Source of the DNA: JAWXCE01 sp034440495
GTDB lineage: Bacteria > Pseudomonadota > Alphaproteobacteria > Rhizobiales > Rhodomicrobiaceae
NCBI GenBank assembly: GCA_034440495.1
Contig: JAWXCE010000028.1
Coordinates: 1-16,754, forward strand
DNA: 16,754 nt
Direction: 5' to 3'
The notes beneath the pieces were generated by a model, which saw only the letters and a program-made list of their open reading frames with translations, did no database searches and was not told where the DNA came from. How positions within the stretch are numbered: the stretch's first letter is position 1; each line of letters opens with the position of its first letter. A program made the translations under genes and the position numbers. Shown in pieces: positions 8,138-14,247 of the stretch.

Positions 8138-8155
8138 TGTAGATTAAAATCGACA
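8138..8155 (-). promoter_or_regulatory. PpsR/CrtJ operator, bchG-proximal
   Basis: TGT-N12-ACA exactly matches the PpsR/CrtJ consensus. The site lies 4 bp from the bchG start codon and covers the proposed -10 element. It forms a pair with the operator 8 bp further upstream. PpsR would block aerobic transcription of bchG and the genes behind it. Confidence 0.8.
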
Positions 8156-8169
8156 GCGGGAGTTGTCAA
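8141..8169 (-). promoter_or_regulatory. Candidate sigma-70 promoter of bchG
   Basis: On the minus strand a perfect TTGACA (8169-8164), a 17-bp spacer and TAATCT (8146-8141) form a -35/-10 pair. The expected transcription start, about 7 bases further on, falls at or next to the A of the bchG ATG at 8134. Both elements overlap the two PpsR operators. The call rests on sequence only. Confidence 0.55.
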
Positions 8170-8181
8170 CTAAGCCTTACA
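8164..8181 (-). promoter_or_regulatory. PpsR/CrtJ operator, bchG-distal
   Basis: A second exact TGT-N12-ACA overlaps the TTGACA -35 box of the bchG promoter. It is separated from the proximal site by 8 bp (26 bp centre to centre), a spacing that places the two on nearly the same helical phase and is common for cooperative PpsR binding. Confidence 0.8.
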
Positions 8182-8194
8182 CTTTTTTCGCGGT

Positions 8195-9634
8195 TCAATT
8201 CTCGGATTCTGGCCCAAGATCGCCGAGGCCATGGCGGCGCAGCTTGGCGTAAAGGCTCTGGCGACTCAGGCCGAGCATGTCTGCGGCGGACGCGCGGTTG
8301 TCGCCGGTAAGCTCCAGCGCCGCCTCAATGCAGAGTTTTTCGATAACATCGGTCGTCTCGCGCACCAGGTCTTTCAGCGGCACACGACCGACAAGCTCTG
8401 TCATTTGCTCCACCGAGCGCGGCAACTCGCGACCCGAGCGTGGCGCCACTGGCAGGCGGCGGCTCACATTGCGCATGGTGAAACCGAAACAAGGCTGCTC
8501 GGCGGCCAGCACCGATACGCCAGAAATTTCGACATCTTCCACGCCGCCATACTCGCCCCGCACCACGGTTGCGAAATGGCGCACAGATCCGTGCTCGCGC
8601 AAATTGGCCACGAGAACGCCAACGTCCACCCCTGGTCGCCCGATCCAGCGGTCGATGAGTTCGCCGCGCGTCTGTTCCTCAGAGGCGAGTTGCGCCAGAT
8701 CGAGAAAGGCTTCGTTCGTGGTCAGAATGCGGCGTTCCGGATCAGTGACGACGAAGCCATCGGGCAACGCCGCCACGACTTTCATGACTTTGGCGGCTCC
8801 ATTGATGGCGCCGCCCATGTTCTGCCCGGCGGGTGAAAGCCGCACAAGAAAGTGCGACGCATTATCCTGCCTGAAAATAGACGCCGACACAGTCACCTGC
8901 GCACCCACGGCAAGCCCGGCTTGCACACCGCCCGCGTGTCCGCCAGAGCGCGCTTCCGTCAGCATGGTTTGAACGGCCGCAGCCCCGTCGAGGTCGAATT
9001 CGTCGGTAAAGTTGCGGCCAACCAGCTTGGCCGCCGGTTTGTCCAGCAGCTTCACTGAAGCAGGGTTCGCCTCTATAATTTTATTCCCTGCAGCCTCGAT
9101 AATAACCACCGCCTCCGATGCGACCCGGAACAGCAGCCGGTAACGCGTCTCGGCCTGGCGCAGACGCGCATATTCGCGCTCCATCGACTGTTGGGCTTCC
9201 ACCAGCCTCTGCTGAAGCACGGCTACAGCCCGGAGATCACGCCCGACCGCGACGACATGCCCGTCCTTGCCAACTTTCACGGCGGAGTAACGGATCGGCA
9301 CGTCAGCCGCGCCCTGCCGCGACGGGTGATTTACCTGACGCCAGCGTGGCGCAGTATTCGCGGCGGCGTCGCGCAATAGCTCCTGCACCTTTGGCCGGCT
9401 TTCGACCGTCACGGTTTCGATCCAGGGCTTGCCAAGCCAGCCGCTCCATCCCTCCTGCGACAGGTCATCGCTACTTACGGAGAAATCGCGGATAACGCCT
9501 TCGCTATCGACCACGAGCGCGACATCCGACGCCGCAGCAATAAGGGTTGCGGCAAGCCGGGGATCTATGTCGCCTAGCGAGTCTTGCGGGGCTTTGAACT
9601 GGTTCATCGCTTTATTTAGAAATAGAAATGTCAT
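8195..9634 (-). CDS. ppsR: PpsR/CrtJ-type aerobic repressor of photosynthesis genes
   Basis: PpsR is a cytoplasmic DNA-binding protein that represses bch, crt and light-harvesting genes under oxygen. The 479 residues show the family order: an N-terminal PAS (residues ~25-135), a helical linker rich in Q, E and R (~138-165), PAS1 (~166-280), PAS2 (~285-392) and a Fis-type helix-turn-helix at the end (ASAADMLGLSRQSLYAKL, ~448-465). Only two cysteines are present: C382 in PAS2 and C435 in IEKLCIEAAL just before the helix-turn-helix, the latter matching the C420/C424 position of Rhodobacter proteins. The PAS1 cysteine (C249/C251 there) is absent. The ATG at 9634 has AAGGG 7 bp upstream; the ATG at 9607 (MNQFKAPQDSLG) is an alternative that removes nine unusual residues. 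It is read in the same direction as ppaA, 41 bp upstream, and bchG. Confidence 0.93.
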   Translation of the reverse strand: MTFLFLNKAMNQFKAPQDSLGDIDPRLAATLIAAASDVALVVDSEGVIRDFSVSSDDLSQEGWSGWLGKPWIETVTVESRPKVQELLRDAAANTAPRWRQVNHPSRQGAADVPIRYSAVKVGKDGHVVAVGRDLRAVAVLQQRLVEAQQSMEREYARLRQAETRYRLLFRVASEAVVIIEAAGNKIIEANPASVKLLDKPAAKLVGRNFTDEFDLDGAAAVQTMLTEARSGGHAGGVQAGLAVGAQVTVSASIFRQDNASHFLVRLSPAGQNMGGAINGAAKVMKVVAALPDGFVVTDPERRILTTNEAFLDLAQLASEEQTRGELIDRWIGRPGVDVGVLVANLREHGSVRHFATVVRGEYGGVEDVEISGVSVLAAEQPCFGFTMRNVSRRLPVAPRSGRELPRSVEQMTELVGRVPLKDLVRETTDVIEKLCIEAALELTGDNRASAADMLGLSRQSLYAKLRRHGLGDLGPESEN

Positions 9635-9675
9635 CCAATCGCCCTTACCGCGTTGCGCCCGAAGAGCGCCGCACG

Positions 9676-10569
9676 CTAACAGCGCAACTGCGTCGCTTCG
9701 AATAGACTTTCTGCCTGTATTACTGCCTGTTTGCCGTCAGCGGCCATGGCGTCCGCGCCAATAAACGCCGCAAGATCGGGTTTGTTGCTAAAAAGAGAAC
9801 CGCCCACCATAATGGCGATCAATGGATTGCAAGAAGCTTTGCGCACGGCGCCAATGCATTGCCGCAAAGAGTCGAGCAAGGCGTCCGAATTGGCGGAAAA
9901 GCCAATGACGGCAAACCATTCGGTGCTAACGATTTTTACGAGATCATCGGCAGACGCTGGCGGAACGCACCAGACGTCCCACGCGGCGCGACGAAAAAAC
10001 TCCTCAACCATATAAATGCCAAATGAGTGCTGTTCGCCCGGCGCCGACGTTAGCATGGCGCGCTTGCCATGATTGAGCGGCTCCAGCTCATTGTCACTCC
10101 GAGGGCATAATTTCCGCAGCACTTGTTGCAGCCTTGAAAGGCCGATTGTCACATCCGTAAAATCACAGACGTCTGATTCCCACATCTCTCCAAGCCGCCG
10201 CGCAGATGGAGCCAAAAGATTGAGCAGCAAAGCATCGAGCCCCGCGCCAGAACGCTTTTTGGAATCCACATAATTGAATGCCGCTGTAACGTCTTGCGTC
10301 AGAACAAGCTTTGTCAGATGCGCGATATGCTCTTCTGTCTCTGCATACTCCCTGCGGATGTTCTGCGTATAGGACGGCTGGGTTTTGTGCGACAGCATCA
10401 GTCGCGGGATAATCTCGGTTTCGATGGTGCGATGCAAAAGCGCCATTGCCTGCTCGGATAGGTTTCTTTTCTCAAAGAAATTTTCTTGAGAATTCATGCT
10501 TCTTTCTGCGTTAGCGCTTTTGGAACTATCCGAACAAACCTGATCCCCTGCTTGCTGCAAGCTGGCCAT
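9676..10569 (-). CDS. ppaA: PpaA/AerR-type cobalamin-binding regulator
   Basis: PpaA/AerR binds B12 and modulates PpsR/CrtJ in response to light and oxygen. From the ATG at 10569 the protein has 297 residues. The helical B12-cap region reads LGEMWESDVCDFTDVTIGLS (~126-145), followed by the Rossmann B12-binding half with PGEQHSFGIYMVEEFFRRA (~177-195), whose histidine is the likely lower cobalt ligand, then VIGFSANSD and GADAMAADGKQAV near the end. A helix-turn-helix is not evident, as expected for this family. The start is decided by GGAGG at 10583-10579, 9 bp from this ATG; an upstream GTG at 10578 touches that site and is unlikely to be used. A second internal ATG at 10497 (MNSQENFF) follows a purine-rich run and could give a short form. 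ppsR follows 41 bp downstream. The divergent gene is bchF. Confidence 0.9.
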   Translation of the reverse strand: MASLQQAGDQVCSDSSKSANAERSMNSQENFFEKRNLSEQAMALLHRTIETEIIPRLMLSHKTQPSYTQNIRREYAETEEHIAHLTKLVLTQDVTAAFNYVDSKKRSGAGLDALLLNLLAPSARRLGEMWESDVCDFTDVTIGLSRLQQVLRKLCPRSDNELEPLNHGKRAMLTSAPGEQHSFGIYMVEEFFRRAAWDVWCVPPASADDLVKIVSTEWFAVIGFSANSDALLDSLRQCIGAVRKASCNPLIAIMVGGSLFSNKPDLAAFIGADAMAADGKQAVIQAESLFEATQLRC

Positions 10570-10578
10570 TGGTTTCAC

Positions 10579-10583
10579 CCTCC
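10579..10583 (-). promoter_or_regulatory. Ribosome binding site of ppaA
   Basis: On the minus strand GGAGG lies 9 bp before the ATG at 10569. It selects that start over the GTG at 10578, which directly abuts it. Confidence 0.6.
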
Positions 10584-10586
10584 CGA

Positions 10587-10615
10587 CTGATCACTTTTTT
10601 TATTAAGGCGATCAG
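10587..10615 (-). repeat. Inverted repeat in the ppaA leader
   Basis: CTGATC and GATCAG are perfect inverted copies separated by 17 mostly A/T bases, just upstream of the ppaA ribosome binding site. It could form an RNA hairpin that affects translation or be a protein-binding site. It does not match the FNR box TTGAT-N4-ATCAA. Confidence 0.4.
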
Positions 10616-10651
10616 ACTACACCTCGCGCAACGGATCTGGCTAGCCTCTTT

Positions 10652-10677
10652 TTGCAAAGAAGCGCGTCTTTATGCAA
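10652..10677. repeat. Imperfect dyad in the ppaA-bchF control region
   Basis: TTGCA-AAGA and TCTT-TA-TGCAA are inverted copies around AGCGCG, with two extra bases in the right arm. No known photosynthesis regulator of this consensus comes to mind. It may be an operator for ppaA or a structure in its leader RNA. Confidence 0.3.
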
Positions 10678-10738
10678 CACCAGGCAGGCAATCGATTCGG
10701 GAAGGGGGACAGGCTTAAGCGCCTCCACCTCATAATTG

Positions 10739-10768
10739 AACATACGCCAAGCTTGAACAGTTTGTAAA
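10739..10768 (-). promoter_or_regulatory. Candidate promoter of ppaA
   Basis: On the minus strand TTTACA (10768-10763), an 18-bp spacer and TATGTT (10744-10739) make a moderate -35/-10 pair. It would give a leader of about 160 bases before the ATG at 10569. The -35 box lies within the left PpsR-like palindrome, so bchF and ppaA could be controlled from the same operator. Weak by sequence alone. Confidence 0.3.
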
Positions 10769-10780
10769 GCTGACTTTACG
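10763..10780. promoter_or_regulatory. PpsR/CrtJ-like operator, left of overlapping pair
   Basis: TGT-N12-ACG is one base from the consensus. The arms TGTAAAG and CTTTACG are inverted copies apart from the outer base. It lies between the divergent ppaA and bchF genes and shares its last 2 bp with the right site. Confidence 0.55.
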
Positions 10781-10796
10781 TCAAGTTAGCTTGACA
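10779..10796. promoter_or_regulatory. PpsR/CrtJ-like operator, right of overlapping pair
   Basis: CGT-N12-ACA is one base from the consensus, with arms CGTCAAG and CTTGACA inverted apart from the outer base. Its right end forms the TTGACA -35 box of the bchF promoter, so occupancy should block that promoter. Confidence 0.6.
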
Positions 10797-10819
10797 CATA
10801 CATTTAAGCAGTTTTAAAT
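10791..10819 (+). promoter_or_regulatory. Candidate sigma-70 promoter of bchFNBH
   Basis: A perfect TTGACA (10791-10796), a 17-bp spacer and TTAAAT (10814-10819) form the pair. The predicted start near 10826 gives a leader of about 26 bases with a good ribosome binding site before bchF. The -35 box is part of the right PpsR-like palindrome. Confidence 0.6.
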
Positions 10820-10838
10820 CAGTCTCCAACGCTAGGGT

Positions 10839-10844
10839 GAGGAG
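10839..10844 (+). promoter_or_regulatory. Ribosome binding site of bchF
   Basis: GAGGAG lies 7 bp before the ATG at 10852. It shows that this ATG, not the in-frame GTG at 10837 overlapping the site, is the start. Confidence 0.75.
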
Positions 10845-10851
10845 CGAGAGT

Positions 10852-11361
10852 ATGGTTGGCATTGAACGGCAGAGCGCAAATAGGCGGCCTTTATATACGC
10901 CTGCAGAGCGCGTGCGCCGCGACGCCAGCGTCTGGACACTCGTGCAAGGCATTCTCGCGCCCGTGCAGTTCCTGATTTTCGCTGTCAGCCTCTGGCTTGT
11001 GCTGCGTTATCTCACGACTGGCGAGGGCCTTCAAGCCGCGACCATCTCCATCGTCATCAAGACGTTAGCGCTGTACACCATCATGATTACGGGCGCGATC
11101 TGGGAGAAGCAGGTGTTCGGCCGTTACCTGTTCGCGCCAGCTTTCTGGTGGGAAGATGCGTTCAGCATGATCGTCATCGCGCTGCACACCGCCTATCTCA
11201 CAGCGCTTTTGCTTGGCTGGGGAGATACTCAACAACAGATGTGGCTGGCGCTGGCCGCCTACGCAGCTTATGTCATCAACGCTGTTCAGTTCGTACTGAA
11301 ACTGCGCGCGGCGCGGCGTGACGAAGCGCGCGTTTCCGGCGCAATGGAGATGGCGCGATGA
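10852..11361 (+). CDS. bchF: 3-vinyl bacteriochlorophyllide hydratase
   Basis: BchF adds water to the C3 vinyl group of chlorophyllide or bacteriochlorophyllide, giving the 3-hydroxyethyl intermediate on the way to bacteriochlorophyll a. The protein has 169 residues, the usual size. It begins with LYTPAERVRRDASVWTLVQGI (split here: LYTPAERVRRD, then ASVWTLVQGI; residues ~14-34), typical of the family, followed by APVQFLIFAVSLWLVLRYL, GAIWEKQVFGRYLFAP and FWWEDAFSMIVIALHTAYL. Several hydrophobic spans indicate an inner-membrane protein. The ATG at 10852 is set by GAGGAG 7 bp upstream. Its TGA overlaps the bchN ATG as ATGA, so the two are translationally coupled. It is the first gene of bchFNBH, behind a promoter overlapped by PpsR-like palindromes, so it should be repressed by oxygen through PpsR. 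Identity is secure. Confidence 0.93.
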   Translation: MVGIERQSANRRPLYTPAERVRRDASVWTLVQGILAPVQFLIFAVSLWLVLRYLTTGEGLQAATISIVIKTLALYTIMITGAIWEKQVFGRYLFAPAFWWEDAFSMIVIALHTAYLTALLLGWGDTQQQMWLALAAYAAYVINAVQFVLKLRAARRDEARVSGAMEMAR

Positions 11362-12635
11362 ACGCTCCCGTATCCATTCCGTCGATGGGTTGCGGCGACG
11401 CGCCAATTCTACGGGAGCGCGGCCAGCGCGAGGTGTTCTGCGGCCTTACAGGCATCATTTGGCTGCACCGGAAAATCCAGGACGCTTTTTTCCTCGTCGT
11501 AGGCTCCCGCACTTGCGCACACCTTATTCAATCTGCCGCGGGCGTGATGATTTTCGCCGAGCCGCGTTTTGCGACCGCCATTCTCGATGAGCGCGATCTG
11601 GCGGGCATGGCAGATGCGCAGGACGAACTCGACCGGGTCGTTGCGCGGTTGCTGGAGCGGCGGCCGGACATCAAACTCCTGTTTCTCGTCGGCTCCTGCC
11701 CGTCCGAAGTCATCAAACTCGACCTGTCGAAAGCCGCCACACGGTTGTCGCGCACTTTTGCACCATCCGTGCGTGTGCTGAATTACTCCGGCAGCGGCAT
11801 CGAAACCACGTTCACACAAGGCGAAGACGCCTGCCTCGCCTCGCTTGTCCCAGAGTTGCCCGCGTCGCAGAGCGAGCAACCCGCGCTGATGGTCGCAGGC
11901 GTGCTCGCCGACGTGGTGGAAGATCAGTTTATCCGGCTTTTTGCCGAGCTTGTCGTCGGGCCAGTGCATTTCCTGCCGCCGCGCCGCTCAACTGAAATGC
12001 CGCCCATCGGCCCGAACACACGCTACCTCCTCGCTCAGCCGTTCCTTACCGACACGGCACGAGCGCTTGAAGGCCGTGGCGCAAAACGCCTCGCCGCCCC
12101 CTTCCCTCTCGGCGCCGAAGGCACCACGAAATGGCTGAAAGCCGCCGCTGACGCTTGGGGTGTAGACACCGACCGTTTTGACGCCGCAACAAAGCCTGGT
12201 CGCGACCGCGCCGATGCCGCCCTGAAGCGCCATCGCCCGCAACTTGAAGGCAAAAGCATATTCTTCCTGCCCGACTCGCAGCTTGAGGCGCCGCTTGCAC
12301 GGTTCCTCTCACGCGAGATGTCCATGCGGCTGATCGAAGTCGGCAGCCCCTATTTTCACCGCGCGCATCTGGCGGAGGAATTCGAGATGCTGCCTGCTGA
12401 CACGTTCCTGAGCGAAGGCCAGGATGTGGAGAAGCAGCTCGACCGTTGCCGCGCCGCGCGCCCCGATCTCACTGTTTGCGGTCTCGGCCTCGCGAACCCG
12501 CTCGAAGGCGAAGGTCTCACCACGAAATGGGCCATCGAGCTGCTGTTCACGCCCATCCAGGGCTACGAGCAGGCGGGCGACCTCGCCGAACTTTTCGCGC
12601 GTCCCCTCAACCGCCGTTCACGGCTGGAGGTCTGA
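11358..12635 (+). CDS. bchN: Dark-operative protochlorophyllide reductase subunit N
   Basis: BchN pairs with BchB as the catalytic NB component of the light-independent reductase, which takes electrons from BchL and reduces ring D of protochlorophyllide. The 425-residue protein has the nitrogenase-like fold. The three cysteines that hold the NB [4Fe-4S] cluster are present: C28 in REVFCGLTGIIW, C53 in GSRTCAHLIQ and C114 in VGSCPSEVIKLDL. Residues around NYSGSGIETTFTQGEDAC (~142-159) are also typical. Length is normal. The ATG at 11358 overlaps the bchF stop by 4 bp, and the stop is 4 bp before the bchB ATG. The first 20 residues are poorly conserved, so a slightly later start is possible, but no good alternative site is seen. 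Identity is secure. Confidence 0.95.
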   Translation: MNAPVSIPSMGCGDAPILRERGQREVFCGLTGIIWLHRKIQDAFFLVVGSRTCAHLIQSAAGVMIFAEPRFATAILDERDLAGMADAQDELDRVVARLLERRPDIKLLFLVGSCPSEVIKLDLSKAATRLSRTFAPSVRVLNYSGSGIETTFTQGEDACLASLVPELPASQSEQPALMVAGVLADVVEDQFIRLFAELVVGPVHFLPPRRSTEMPPIGPNTRYLLAQPFLTDTARALEGRGAKRLAAPFPLGAEGTTKWLKAAADAWGVDTDRFDAATKPGRDRADAALKRHRPQLEGKSIFFLPDSQLEAPLARFLSREMSMRLIEVGSPYFHRAHLAEEFEMLPADTFLSEGQDVEKQLDRCRAARPDLTVCGLGLANPLEGEGLTTKWAIELLFTPIQGYEQAGDLAELFARPLNRRSRLEV

Positions 12636-12639
12636 CGCG

Positions 12640-14247
12640 ATGCAACTCACCCTATGGACATATGAAGGCCCGCCGCATATCGGCGCCATGCGCGTCGCGA
12701 CCGGCATGGAAGGCCTGCATTACGTCCTGCATGCGCCGCAGGGCGACACCTATGCCGACCTGCTTTTCACGATGATCGAGCGCCGCGACAAGCGCCCGCC
12801 CGTGACCTACACCACCTTTCAGGCCCGCGATCTTGGCGGCGATACAGCCGAACTGTTCAAGACTGCCGCGCGTGACGCCTACGAGCGCTTCAAGCCGCAG
12901 GCCATGATCGTCGGGGCTTCGTGCACAGCCGAACTCATTCAGGATGACCCGGGCGGCTTGGCCAAGGCGCTTGGTCTGCCGATTCCCGTCATCGCGCTGG
13001 AATTGCCCGCCTATCAGAAAAAAGAGAACTGGGGCGCGGCGGAAACATTTTATCAGCTCGTGCGCGGGCTTGCGGGGCCATCCGCGCCAACGCCGGGCAC
13101 GCAGCGGGCACCTCGCGTGGAAGGCGTTCGCCCAAGCTGTAATATCCTTGGCCCGACCGCGCTCGGCTTCCGCCACCGCGACGACGTGACGGAAATCACA
13201 AAGCTTCTCGGTCAAATCGGCGTCGATGTGCGCATCACTGCGCCGATGGGCGCGACCCCCGCCGATATTGCCCGGCTCGGCGAAGCGGATTTCAACGTCG
13301 TGCTTTATCCGGAAGTCGCGGGACAGGCCGCGTCGTGGCTGGAGCGCACGTTCAAGCAACCGCAGGTGAAAACCGTGCCGATCGGCGTCGGCGCGACGCG
13401 AGACTTCATCGCCGAGGTGGCGAAAGTCGCGGGTGTGGACGCCTCCGCGCTATTGGCGCATGAGCAATCGCGGTTACCGTGGTATTCGCGCTCGGTGGAC
13501 TCGACATACCTCACCGCCAAGCGCGTGTTCATCTTCGGCGACGGAACGCATGCGCTTACCGCCGCCCGCATCGCGAGCCAAGAATTCGGCTTCACCGTTG
13601 TCGGGCTGGGGACATATTCCCGCGAAATGGCGCGCGACGTGCGCGAGGCGGCCAAGCTTTATGGCGTCGAAGCACTCATCACGGACGACTATCTCGATGT
13701 CGAAGCCGCCATTGCGGAAGCGCAGCCAGAACTGGTGCTCGGCACGCAGATGGAGCGGCACATCTCTAAGCGCCTCGGCATCGCCTGCGCAATGATTTCC
13801 GCGCCGATGCATGTGCAGGATTTCCCGGCGCGCTACTCGCCGCAAATGGGTTTCGAAGGCGCCAACGTCATTTTCGATAGCTGGGTGCACCCGCTCATGA
13901 TGGGGCTGGAGGAGCATCTGCTCGGTATGTTCCGCGAGGATTTCGAGTTCCACGACGGGGCGAAGGCCTCGCATCTGGGCCACGGCTCGACCCCTATCAA
14001 AATCAGCGCGGAGGCAAGCGCCACAGCCGCTGAAAGCCTTGGCGAAGCCGCGCCTGTGGCCGCAACGACCGCAGCTCTTAACCAAACCACAACCTGGGGG
14101 CCGGACGCCGAGTCCGAACTCAAAAAAATTCCGTTTTTCGTGCGCGGCAAGGTTCGCCGCAACACGGAGAGTTACGCGCAGTCGAAGGGCATATCGAAAA
14201 TAACAACCGAGATACTTTACGATGCTAAAGCCCATTTCAGCCGCTAA
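12640..14247 (+). CDS. bchB: Dark-operative protochlorophyllide reductase subunit B
   Basis: BchB completes the NB protein. The 535-residue product starts MQLTLWTYEGPPHIGAMRVA, the standard BchB N-terminus. D36 in PQGDTYADLL is the unusual aspartate ligand that joins three BchN cysteines at the [4Fe-4S] cluster. D287 in WYSRSVDSTYL is my best match to the proton-donating Asp274 of Rhodobacter BchB (inference by motif). The C-terminal ~50 residues, with ELKKIPFFVRGKVRRNTE and ITTEILYDAKAHF, form the small helical domain that covers the active site. The ATG at 12640 has GGAGG 9 bp upstream. The frame is open much further back into bchN, but that extension has bchN-shadow composition and is rejected. 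The last 26 bp overlap bchH. Identity is secure. Confidence 0.96.
   Translation: MQLTLWTYEGPPHIGAMRVATGMEGLHYVLHAPQGDTYADLLFTMIERRDKRPPVTYTTFQARDLGGDTAELFKTAARDAYERFKPQAMIVGASCTAELIQDDPGGLAKALGLPIPVIALELPAYQKKENWGAAETFYQLVRGLAGPSAPTPGTQRAPRVEGVRPSCNILGPTALGFRHRDDVTEITKLLGQIGVDVRITAPMGATPADIARLGEADFNVVLYPEVAGQAASWLERTFKQPQVKTVPIGVGATRDFIAEVAKVAGVDASALLAHEQSRLPWYSRSVDSTYLTAKRVFIFGDGTHALTAARIASQEFGFTVVGLGTYSREMARDVREAAKLYGVEALITDDYLDVEAAIAEAQPELVLGTQMERHISKRLGIACAMISAPMHVQDFPARYSPQMGFEGANVIFDSWVHPLMMGLEEHLLGMFREDFEFHDGAKASHLGHGSTPIKISAEASATAAESLGEAAPVAATTAALNQTTTWGPDAESELKKIPFFVRGKVRRNTESYAQSKGISKITTEILYDAKAHFSR

Noticed and set aside
8231..8972. Two overlapping plus-strand open frames antisense to ppsR
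   Set aside because: Both are shadows of the PpsR coding frame; composition is Arg/Ser/Pro-rich without domains.
10587..10615. FNR/FnrL box upstream of ppaA
   Set aside because: The repeat is CTGATC-N17-GATCAG, not TTGAT-N4-ATCAA; spacing and sequence do not fit.
12424..12639. Upstream extension of the bchB frame by 72 codons
   Set aside because: It lies wholly inside bchN, is Ser/Arg-rich like a shadow frame, and the conserved BchB N-terminus begins exactly at 12640 after a GGAGG site.
12652..13359. 235-codon minus-strand open frame across bchB
   Set aside because: It mirrors the third-position GC pattern of bchB and has no recognisable motif or ribosome binding site.
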